The notes under the pieces are model-generated. The model was not told the DNA's origin. It saw nothing but the letters and a program-made list of their open reading frames with translations, and ran no database searches. From Ekhidna sp. (lineage in GTDB: Bacteria > Bacteroidota > Bacteroidia > Cytophagales > Cyclobacteriaceae), in NCBI GenBank assembly GCA_013214445.1, contig JABSPG010000320.1:1-5318 (forward strand): 5,318 bases of DNA, in the 5' to 3' direction. Positions 1 through 5,318 of this stretch are shown piece after piece. How positions within the stretch are numbered: position 1 is the first letter of the stretch; every line of letters starts with the position of its first letter. A program made the translations under genes and the position numbers.

Positions 1-79
1 GTCAACTCTATGGTAATAAATATGGAATTAATCCTCCTACTTAAGAAAATGAAATGTATTGGGGGCAGAAGGGTGTTTT

Positions 80-448
80 CTACATGGCAGACATCACTTC
101 TCTTAAACCTTGATAGGTCCAAGGTTTATCTACAAAGCGATCGATCAAATTAGTTTGAATTGCTTCGCTCACCTCACCTTCAGCAGCATAACCAGATATC
201 ATCACTTTTTTAGGAGATGCAGTCATATCTATGGTTTCAAGCTCTTTGAGAAATTCCACACCAGACATTATCGGCATTCTTTGATCTGTAAAAACAAACT
301 CGACGTCATTGTTTTTAACGTAGTTCAAAGCTTCTTCAGGATATGTAGTCGTAAAAACATCAAAGTCTTTCTTAAACATCTCCTTGAACAGTAGAAGGTT
401 TATCTCCTCATCATCTAAATATATTACTGCCGGCCTCTGTTCGTTCAT
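80..448 (-). CDS. Single-domain (CheY-like) response regulator, second copy
   Basis: The protein is 122 residues and is only a receiver domain with no output domain, so it probably acts by binding another protein or passing on phosphate. Visible receiver residues are the acidic pair D12-D13 in YLDDEE, the phospho-acceptor D55 in TDQRMP, the switch S85 in MISGY, and K108 in DKPW. The KPW ending and the LDDEE start resemble receivers found in regulators of the HD-GYP/RpfG type. The ATG at 448 is preferred over the in-frame GTG at 469: it aligns with the start of the neighbouring paralogue, gives the same 122-residue length, and has a purine-rich GAAAAAGAGATA just upstream. About 67 of 122 positions (55%) match the upstream regulator by hand alignment. 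It lies 98 bp downstream of that gene, with a candidate promoter of its own. Domain identity is certain; the partner kinase is inferred from position. Confidence 0.93.
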   Translation of the reverse strand: MNEQRPAVIYLDDEEINLLLFKEMFKKDFDVFTTTYPEEALNYVKNNDVEFVFTDQRMPIMSGVEFLKELETIDMTASPKKVMISGYAAEGEVSEAIQTNLIDRFVDKPWTYQGLREVMSAM

Positions 449-483
449 TATCTCTTTTTCTCTTTTCACTCTAGTTGATATGA

Positions 484-491
484 CAAAAGTA
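484..491 (-). promoter_or_regulatory. Candidate Bacteroidetes -7 promoter box for the second response regulator
   Basis: Read on the minus strand this is TACTTTTG, a perfect match to the Bacteroidetes primary-sigma -7 consensus TAnnTTTG. It ends 35 nt before the ATG at 448, giving a short leader if transcription starts a few bases downstream. No good -33 TTG sits at the usual 17-23 nt spacing; the nearest upstream TTG is 28 nt away. The call therefore rests on the -7 box and its position alone. Confidence 0.4.
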
Positions 492-538
492 ACGGAAATA
501 CTTCGATCTTTGATTCACGCAATAGTACAATTTCGTCG

Positions 539-565
539 AAAAAATCCTACTTTTTAAGTAATAGG
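539..565 (-). terminator. Weak terminator-like hairpin at the end of the first response regulator
   Basis: On the minus strand the end of the first regulator gene reads CCTA, a TTA bulge, CTT, a loop AAA, then AAG, TAGG, and then ATTTTTT. This makes a 7-bp stem with a 3-nt bulge, followed by a run of six T. The hairpin overlaps the TAG stop codon. Only three or so stem pairs are G-C, so termination is probably partial at best. A candidate promoter just downstream (484-491) fits a partial break between the two regulator genes. Confidence 0.3.
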
Positions 566-915
566 GTCTTCAAATTGTCATATGACCAAGGCTTGCTTAC
601 GAAGTGATCAATCAACTTGGTTTCTAAAGCCTCATCCACTTCGCCTTCTTGCGTAAAGCCGGATATGATCACTACAGTCGAGTCAGTCGAAACACCGAGA
701 TTTCTCAATTCCTTCAAGTATTCGACCCCTGTCATAATTGGCATTAATTGGTCTGTTAGTATAAAATCAGGCTTATTACCCTTAACATGTTCAATTGCAT
801 CATAGGGAGAAGTGGTGGTGACGATATCAAAATCTTTCTTAAACATCTCCTTAAAGAGAATTAGATTGATCTCTTCATCATCTAAGTATATCAATGATGG
901 TTTACTGTCGCTCAT
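547..915 (-). CDS. Single-domain (CheY-like) response regulator, first copy, coupled to the kinase
   Basis: This 122-residue protein is a lone receiver domain. It has the acidic pair D12-D13 (YLDDEE), phospho-acceptor D55 (TDQLMP), switch S85 (IISGF) and K108 (SKPW), so it should be phosphorylatable. There is no DNA-binding or enzymatic output domain. Its ATG overlaps the TGA of the histidine kinase gene by four bases (ATGA), and no Shine-Dalgarno-like sequence precedes it (GATTCAACAAA). Translation is therefore probably coupled to the kinase, and this is the likely cognate partner. It is about 55% identical over its full length to the regulator downstream, with the same length and no gaps, indicating a tandem duplication. 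The phosphate target beyond this protein cannot be told from the window. Confidence 0.94.
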   Translation of the reverse strand: MSDSKPSLIYLDDEEINLILFKEMFKKDFDIVTTTSPYDAIEHVKGNKPDFILTDQLMPIMTGVEYLKELRNLGVSTDSTVVIISGFTQEGEVDEALETKLIDHFVSKPWSYDNLKTLLLKK

Positions 916-2870
916 TTTGTTGAATCTACTAATGGCATTCTTATGATAAATTCAGCTCCCTCACCGGGTTTCGAATTTACTGCAATCGTGCCTCCGTGTC
1001 TCTCTACTATTCCATAAGTGATTGCCAGCCCCAGTCCTGTGCCAGCTCCAACTTTCTTTGTTGTAAAAAATGGGTCAAATATCTGCTGCTTATCTGACTC
1101 AGTCATCCCCATGCCATTGTCTTTAATGGATATCTCAACAGCATTTTTAACCTTAGATGTGCTAATATGTATTTCTCCACCCTTACCTTTTTCATCAACT
1201 GAATCTATTGCATTGCTCACTATATTCAGAAATGCCTGGCTGAGTTGCCCTTTGAAGCCATCCATCTCTAACGCTTCTTCAGTAAAATGCTTCTCAATCT
1301 TTACGGAATCCTTATGACGACTGTTTAATAATAATAATGCCACATCAATATCATTGTGGATATCAATTTCCGTCTTCTTTTCTGTTTCTGAACGAGAAAA
1401 AATCCTTAACCCTTTTACAATATCAGTTGTTCTCTCAGCTCCTATTTTTATACTTTTTATCATCTGATCGATGATCATCTGGGCAGAATCAAAACCAACT
1501 TCTTCGCGCTCTTTAACGATCGCCTTGATCGAGTTTTGAACATTTTCATCATCTTTTAGATCGGTAACATGAGAAATTACGGGCCTAACTTCTTCAAACT
1601 TATCGCTTAACACATGTATACCTTGATATACAAAATTGATTGCATTATTGATTTCATGGGCTATACCAGCAGTAAGTGTACCCAAGGAAGCCATTTTTTC
1701 AGACTGAACCAATTGCGATTGAGTCTCCTGTAGTTCTTCTAAAAGCCTGCTTAAATCTTCTTTTTGTTCCGCTAATTTTTTTGCAGCTTTCTTTCTGGCA
1801 CGATAGGCTGTAAAAATCAAGAAAGTAAAACCCACAATAGCAACCATGAATAGTACAAGAAATATTAGCGCACTTTGCTGAGAATTTACCTTATCAGACA
1901 TAGTCTCCAACTTCTCTTCTCTCTCCGTAATTTCCTCATTCTGTTTTGCAATGCGTTCATCTAGCTCTTCTAGCGTCTTATTTCCTCTAGCTACATTTTC
2001 CTTCTGCTCTTCAATTTCATCACCAAGTTCCAACAATTCTGTTTCTCTGGCATCTAGCGTTGCTGTCAAATCTTGCAATCGCTTTTCAGATTCTGCAAAC
2101 TCTCTGGAAAGAGAGTCAAGGACCTCACTTTGCTGGGTGATTTGCCTCTCTCGCAGAGCAATTTGAAGATCTCTCTGTTGAATGAGTTCTTGCTGTCCCC
2201 TATTAATACCTACAGCTGCTGCCATATCAAAACTCATTGTCTCGAATTGCTTCTTAAGTTCTTCTGCTCTCAGTTCCATCGCCCTTACAGAATCTCTGGC
2301 TTCCTTAAAGATCTTGGCGATATCAATCTCCACTCCCCCCAGTTCCCTGATGCCAGCTCTAACCCCGAGTCCTTGATAAGTAATATTTGCTCGGTTGTAT
2401 TCAAAAGATAGACGTCCCGAGGATGACATTATGAAATTAATCATAACATCTCGTTGATTATCAAAACCATCGGTAATGAAGAGTATGGGTTTGGAACTAA
2501 TACGATCGAGGAGAGTCGGAATGGTAGCATTATATCTGCTGGTAACAAAAATCACATCAACATCCTGAGGAACAAGTACATAGCTACTAAAACTAACCTC
2601 AAATGATCTTCCAGCAATCTTCCTACTGGAGCTAGTACTTTTAAATTCTCCTTTGAGAGATTCATCTGTCGTGATTACGTGAATCTTAAAAGTCCCCTCT
2701 CTATTAGGCCACTCGATATTTTCAATAAACGAGTAGGTGAGTGAAACCTGTTTCCTTTGATTTTCACTTTGCGCCTCCACAATTTGAGTGCATAGAAACG
2801 TTACTAATAAATAAAATATCCCTCTTTTGAACTTCATTGAACGACTCGTGGAAGGTCGAAATATAGCCAT
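912..2870 (-). CDS. YfiR-domain sensor histidine kinase
   Basis: Inner-membrane sensor kinase of 652 residues from the ATG at 2870. Residue numbers here count from an in-frame TTG at 2876; subtract 2 for this start. Order: signal peptide about 14-36; periplasmic YfiR-like domain (DUF4154) about 40-186, with FIENIEWP, VIFVTSRY, PILFITDG and MINFI; Glu/Gln-rich coiled coil about 187-335; transmembrane helix about 336-357; a short cytoplasmic coiled coil; H-box with H407 in AGIAHEINN; N-box N555 in NIVSNAID; G1 box DNGMGM at 586; F-box DPFFTTK; G2 box GTGLGLAI at 612. All catalytic motifs look intact. The H-box has Ala where Pro is usual (HEINNAI), and about 80 residues separate H407 from the second dimerisation helix, longer than usual. 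The ATG at 2837 is an alternative start that places the signal peptide directly at the N terminus. The gene overlaps the next regulator by 4 nt. The YfiR region has no cysteine, unlike the disulfide-bearing Pseudomonas YfiR. Confidence 0.93.
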   Translation of the reverse strand: MAIFRPSTSRSMKFKRGIFYLLVTFLCTQIVEAQSENQRKQVSLTYSFIENIEWPNREGTFKIHVITTDESLKGEFKSTSSSRKIAGRSFEVSFSSYVLVPQDVDVIFVTSRYNATIPTLLDRISSKPILFITDGFDNQRDVMINFIMSSSGRLSFEYNRANITYQGLGVRAGIRELGGVEIDIAKIFKEARDSVRAMELRAEELKKQFETMSFDMAAAVGINRGQQELIQQRDLQIALRERQITQQSEVLDSLSREFAESEKRLQDLTATLDARETELLELGDEIEEQKENVARGNKTLEELDERIAKQNEEITEREEKLETMSDKVNSQQSALIFLVLFMVAIVGFTFLIFTAYRARKKAAKKLAEQKEDLSRLLEELQETQSQLVQSEKMASLGTLTAGIAHEINNAINFVYQGIHVLSDKFEEVRPVISHVTDLKDDENVQNSIKAIVKEREEVGFDSAQMIIDQMIKSIKIGAERTTDIVKGLRIFSRSETEKKTEIDIHNDIDVALLLLNSRHKDSVKIEKHFTEEALEMDGFKGQLSQAFLNIVSNAIDSVDEKGKGGEIHISTSKVKNAVEISIKDNGMGMTESDKQQIFDPFFTTKKVGAGTGLGLAITYGIVERHGGTIAVNSKPGEGAEFIIRMPLVDSTK

Positions 2871-2982
2871 TTTCAATGGGTTGAAACAAGCAAATTGGAT
2901 GAGAGGTTTCGATCGTTGGACAAAAACAGAATTTTTCTCTTTCCGAAATTTAATGAAGATGAAAAACTTATTTATGTAAAAA

Positions 2983-3183
2983 ATGAGCCTTCAATATAAA
3001 TCCCATGATACAATTAAAATTCATACAAAAGGCCAAATCCTATCTTTCGTAGAAAATCATATTGGTATGCCGAGTTCCGAAGGAAACGAGCTTCCTGACA
3101 TCAGACTCAATACGGGTCGCATCAACTCCCTCAAATATTTGGTAGGAGATTTGGGCACTGGAGTAAAAACAAAAAAACAGTAG
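2983..3183 (+). CDS. Doubtful 66-residue ORF of unknown function
   Basis: This would be the only plus-strand gene in the window, divergent from the kinase. It starts with ATG directly after an in-frame TAA at 2977-2979 and ends in TAG. The product is basic at its C terminus (VKTKKQ) and has no signal peptide, membrane segment or recognisable motif; I do not recognise it. In its favour are a protein-like composition and its place in an otherwise empty gap rather than in the shadow of another gene. Against it are the small size, no Shine-Dalgarno-like sequence upstream (TTATGTAAAAA), and no evident promoter. It could also be a remnant of a larger decayed gene or a chance ORF. Confidence 0.3.
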   Translation: MSLQYKSHDTIKIHTKGQILSFVENHIGMPSSEGNELPDIRLNTGRINSLKYLVGDLGTGVKTKKQ

Positions 3184-3377
3184 AATGGAGATTGCCGAGA
3201 ATCGCATAATTATCACTTTAGGTTCAAATGATAACCAATACTAGTAACCACTGTTTCCTCAATAACAAAGATTGTAGCACTTATGCTCTAGACTTGCTTT
3301 TTCAGCACATTACAATTGGAACTACATAGTAAGGCTCCCAACTAACCAAGTATTCCGAATCTTCAGAATCCCCGCTT

Positions 3378-3438
3378 AAAAAAAGAAATTCCTTCCCCAT
3401 CTTGACTTTCAGAATAAACAAGTGATGAAGAAGGAATT
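3378..3438 (-). terminator. Rho-independent terminator after the secreted-protein gene
   Basis: On the minus strand AATTCCTTC pairs perfectly with GAAGGAATT (9 bp) across a 34-nt middle. That middle forms a second stem, CAT then CTTG pairing with CAAG then ATG, separated by a CA bulge. The structure is followed at once by TCTTTTTTT. It starts about 58 nt after the TAG stop at 3497, the expected place for the end of the transcript. The inner stem makes it an elongated two-part hairpin. Confidence 0.6.
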
Positions 3439-3496
3439 AAATCCCTGAATCCCTGACTAGGTTGCCATCATGATCCAGGCACATCAATGTGGGTAA

Positions 3497-4645
3497 CTAT
3501 TTCTTTTTCACTGTGACCTGCTTTAGGGCATTGTCTTTTGATAGTGATCCTTTGTCGTAAGCTTTCAATGTTTTGCCATATACGCTGACCTCAATCTCTT
3601 CAGGCATGTCGCACCCTTTGCATTCCGTGAGCTTAACCTTGAAAATCAAGACTTCCTTCTCATCCAGACTTCTGACGGTTCTGCCATAATCGAGCAGGTT
3701 TTCCTTAAAGGTTTGCTCAAACTCAGGATACATAGCATTTACGATCTCATCTCTTTCCTCACGTGACAACCCACTTTGTCCACTAGTACGAATGGAATGA
3801 ATCCCTCCTTCACTACTTGAAGAGTAAACTTTCATATTGAAGGTAACTCCGTAACCTTCAAGATTGGTATATCCGATACTTCTTGCTGTGACATAGTACG
3901 TAGAGGATAAATCTGGTTCGTAAAGCCTTGCAAAAAGTGTTGCAAACAGCTCCACGTCTTTAGCAGCATTTGCTCCATCCTCGGACACAAACTTTACCAA
4001 CTTCAACGTTTCTTCTCTATTCTTCTTTCCTTGCTTGTAGGCCATCAAATCGCTTTTCATTATGTGACCTGACAAACTGGAAGGCTGCTTCAGCTTGCCT
4101 TGCCCGCTTATAAAAATACGCTCGTTTCCTGATCGAACTTGGACAACTATCCGTTCAGACGGTTTCAATTGACCGATCAAGTCGGCATAATCAACCAAAA
4201 AAGTAGTAATCTGCTCTTTCTGTTTCTCCGACATTTCTTTGGCAAGATCCCCTCTTTCCTTTTCTGCGGCTTTTCTGCCTTCCTCTCCACTCAACTGAAC
4301 AATAGAAATTTCACCGTCCTCATCCTCTTCAGAAATGGTATAGGTATACCCTGTTCCAGACCCTGCCCCTGTTCCAGAGTAAATGATTTTTCCAGCAAGT
4401 TTTGGTGAAAATACGTAGGCACTTTGGGGAATACTGAAGATCACACCATAATCCGGCAAATAGTTGCTTTCCACGCTATTGAAAAGCCTTGATCTCCCCT
4501 CACTTCCAACCAACGTTGACAATATATTTTCAGCAATTTTTAGATCACGATCCATTCGTTCTTCATCGATGTTCTGACCGATTGCTGTAAAAGCTGCAAT
4601 CCATGCAAGTGCTATCAAACTCCCTATTCTCATTATCTTTTTCAT
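3497..4645 (-). CDS. Secreted two-repeat protein of unknown function
   Basis: The product is 382 residues with a clear signal peptide: basic start MKKIMR, hydrophobic core about 7-22, likely cleavage near AIGQ at 21-24. It should be periplasmic or exported. I do not recognise a named family. The mature chain appears to contain two related halves. Half one (about 31-215) has DYGVIFSI at 65-72 and FLVDYADLIGQL at 149-160 followed by a beta-rich segment. Half two (about 228-382) has GYGVTFNM at 264-271 and NLLDYGRTVRSL at 316-327 followed by a similar segment. A charged linker (about 105-145) in half one is rich in Glu and Lys. One CxxC pair (C342, C345) lies in half two only. The ATG at 4645 is preceded by AAGAAGGAAAA, a good ribosome site. 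The gene follows the membrane coiled-coil gene after 28 nt, so the two are probably one operon. No enzymatic motif was seen. Confidence 0.88.
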   Translation of the reverse strand: MKKIMRIGSLIALAWIAAFTAIGQNIDEERMDRDLKIAENILSTLVGSEGRSRLFNSVESNYLPDYGVIFSIPQSAYVFSPKLAGKIIYSGTGAGSGTGYTYTISEEDEDGEISIVQLSGEEGRKAAEKERGDLAKEMSEKQKEQITTFLVDYADLIGQLKPSERIVVQVRSGNERIFISGQGKLKQPSSLSGHIMKSDLMAYKQGKKNREETLKLVKFVSEDGANAAKDVELFATLFARLYEPDLSSTYYVTARSIGYTNLEGYGVTFNMKVYSSSSEGGIHSIRTSGQSGLSREERDEIVNAMYPEFEQTFKENLLDYGRTVRSLDEKEVLIFKVKLTECKGCDMPEEIEVSVYGKTLKAYDKGSLSKDNALKQVTVKKK

Positions 4646-4673
4646 TTTTCCTTCTTTTTAGTCCTTTAAAAAA

Positions 4674-5318
4674 TCAATACTGGTTAGCGTTCTCATTCTC
4701 ATACATCAGGTTAGATAACAGCTGATTGGTTTGCATCAGGTTCAATTCTGCATCATCTCTAAGATTGTCAAATCGTGTCTGTATCACATTCAAGTCATTC
4801 TGTCTTTGGATATCTAAGAAAATTGCAAAATCAGTGAGCACTTGATCCGTATATTTCTTTTGAGCTAGTTCTGAGTTTTCAAGCATCTGCTTCAGTAAGG
4901 ACAGGTACTCTTCTTTTTCCTGCTCAAAACCACCATCTGAAACTGATCTTACAAGTTGACTTTCTATCTGATCTGCCTGATTATCAATGTATTGCTTCAC
5001 TGAATTTGCACTTACACTCAACCTTTCATCGATATGCTGATCATGCTGGTTTATCGCATCGGCAATCATCTTTTTCACCTCATCTTGAGTGAAAGACTCG
5101 CTAGAGGAATCAAAACTTACCTGTAGGTCGCCATTTGTGGTAGTTAGATTAAAGCCTGTTAGATATCCTGCAATCATGAGTAGAGCTACACTGGCCGCAA
5201 CTGCCAGATAAGCATTCCATCCCTTACGCGATGACACAGATATAACGTTACTTGGATTCTGGAAAGTGAACGTTGGAGACTGAACCTCTCGATCCTTTAA
5301 AGATCCCATGATATCCAT
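4674..5318 (-). CDS. Single-pass membrane coiled-coil protein, possibly anti-sigma-like; 5' end at or beyond window edge
   Basis: The visible part is 214 residues. An ATG falls exactly on the last bases of the window (5316-5318), but the frame is open to the edge, so the true start is probably outside. It has a short cytoplasmic stretch ending in SRKGW, one transmembrane helix at about 35-56, and then a roughly 155-residue periplasmic region. That region is dominated by Gln/Glu/Asp-rich helices likely to form a coiled coil (about 75-205). Positive charge before the helix predicts the N terminus in the cytoplasm. This layout, and the secreted-protein gene 28 nt downstream, fit Bacteroidetes anti-sigma factor operons in which an ECF sigma gene lies upstream. 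No zinc-finger or sigma-binding domain is visible, as it would be in the missing part. The anti-sigma role is inference; the membrane topology is well supported. Confidence 0.8.
   Translation of the reverse strand: MDIMGSLKDREVQSPTFTFQNPSNVISVSSRKGWNAYLAVAASVALLMIAGYLTGFNLTTTNGDLQVSFDSSSESFTQDEVKKMIADAINQHDQHIDERLSVSANSVKQYIDNQADQIESQLVRSVSDGGFEQEKEEYLSLLKQMLENSELAQKKYTDQVLTDFAIFLDIQRQNDLNVIQTRFDNLRDDAELNLMQTNQLLSNLMYENENANQY

Larger units (their letters stand above)
2871..3496. other. 626-bp intergenic region between two minus-strand units
   Basis: This stretch separates the secreted-protein gene from the kinase gene. It contains the terminator at 3378-3438, an unrecognised plus-strand ORF at 2983-3183, and the presumed promoter region of the kinase. 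No convincing kinase promoter could be picked. The best near-matches to TAnnTTTG on the minus strand are TAAATTTC at 2945-2952 and TGTTTTTG at 2921-2928, each with one mismatch and without a -33 TTG at proper spacing. A palindrome TACTAGTA at 3239-3246 is flanked by two TAACCA copies 13 nt apart, and ATCCCTGA is repeated twice in a row at 3441-3456. No tRNA, rRNA or insertion-sequence end is visible. Confidence 0.6.

Noticed and set aside
33..38. Strong Shine-Dalgarno-like AGGAGG on the minus strand, possibly marking another gene running off the left edge.
   Set aside because: No ATG or GTG follows within usable distance before the window ends; the only TTG (3-5) is about 28 nt away. Probably chance, though sequence to the left could change this.
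449..469. GTG at 469 as an upstream in-frame start of the second response regulator, adding seven residues.
   Set aside because: The ATG at 448 aligns with the paralogue's start and gives identical length. The added residues are Lys/Glu-rich and look like an untranslated purine-rich leader.
1018..2411. Several plus-strand open frames of 60-112 codons across the kinase gene.
   Set aside because: They lie antisense to a clearly coding frame, are rich in Ser/Leu/Cys as expected of antisense reading, and show no domain.
2871..2876. TTG at 2876 as the start of the kinase gene.
   Set aside because: A TTG start is rare, and an ATG lies two codons downstream at 2870, with another at 2837 that fits the signal peptide better.
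2953..2979. Tiny eight-codon ORF just upstream of the 66-codon ORF, as a leader peptide.
   Set aside because: It has no ribosome site, no stem-loop pair between it and the next ORF, and the downstream gene is itself doubtful.
3239..3246. Palindrome TACTAGTA with flanking TAACCA copies as an operator.
   Set aside because: It is short and AT-rich, has no second site, and is over 360 bp from the kinase start; not distinguishable from chance.

Overview
This is an AT-rich window that looks like a marine or soil Bacteroidetes, most likely of the Cytophagales type. The evidence is a lack of strong Shine-Dalgarno sites, a perfect Bacteroidetes -7 box (TACTTTTG), a YfiR-domain histidine kinase, and a likely anti-sigma/secreted-protein gene pair. 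The assignment to order is inference. All confident genes are on the minus strand, so transcription runs from high to low coordinates.

Right block (5318 to about 3378): a membrane-anchored coiled-coil protein whose 5' end may lie off the window (probably an anti-sigma-like protein). It is followed 28 nt later by a secreted 382-residue protein of unknown function made of two related halves. A stem-loop with a T-tract at 3378-3438 closes this unit.

Middle (2871-3496): a 626-base stretch with no confident gene. It holds the terminator above, the upstream region of the kinase gene, and one unrecognised 66-codon plus-strand ORF of doubtful reality.

Left block (2870 to 80): a two-component module. 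A 652-residue sensor kinase (signal peptide, periplasmic YfiR-like domain, very long periplasmic coiled coil, one transmembrane helix, HisKA/HATPase core) overlaps by 4 nt (ATGA) a 122-residue receiver-only response regulator. A second 122-residue receiver-only regulator, about 55% identical to the first, follows after 98 bp. A weak terminator-like hairpin and a perfect -7 box in that gap suggest the second regulator can be transcribed separately.

Working model (inference): the periplasmic YfiR-like domain senses an envelope signal and transmits it through the coiled coil to the kinase core. The kinase then phosphorylates one or both diffusible receivers. Neither has an output domain, so the downstream target (protein partner, phosphorelay or diguanylate cyclase) is not visible here.
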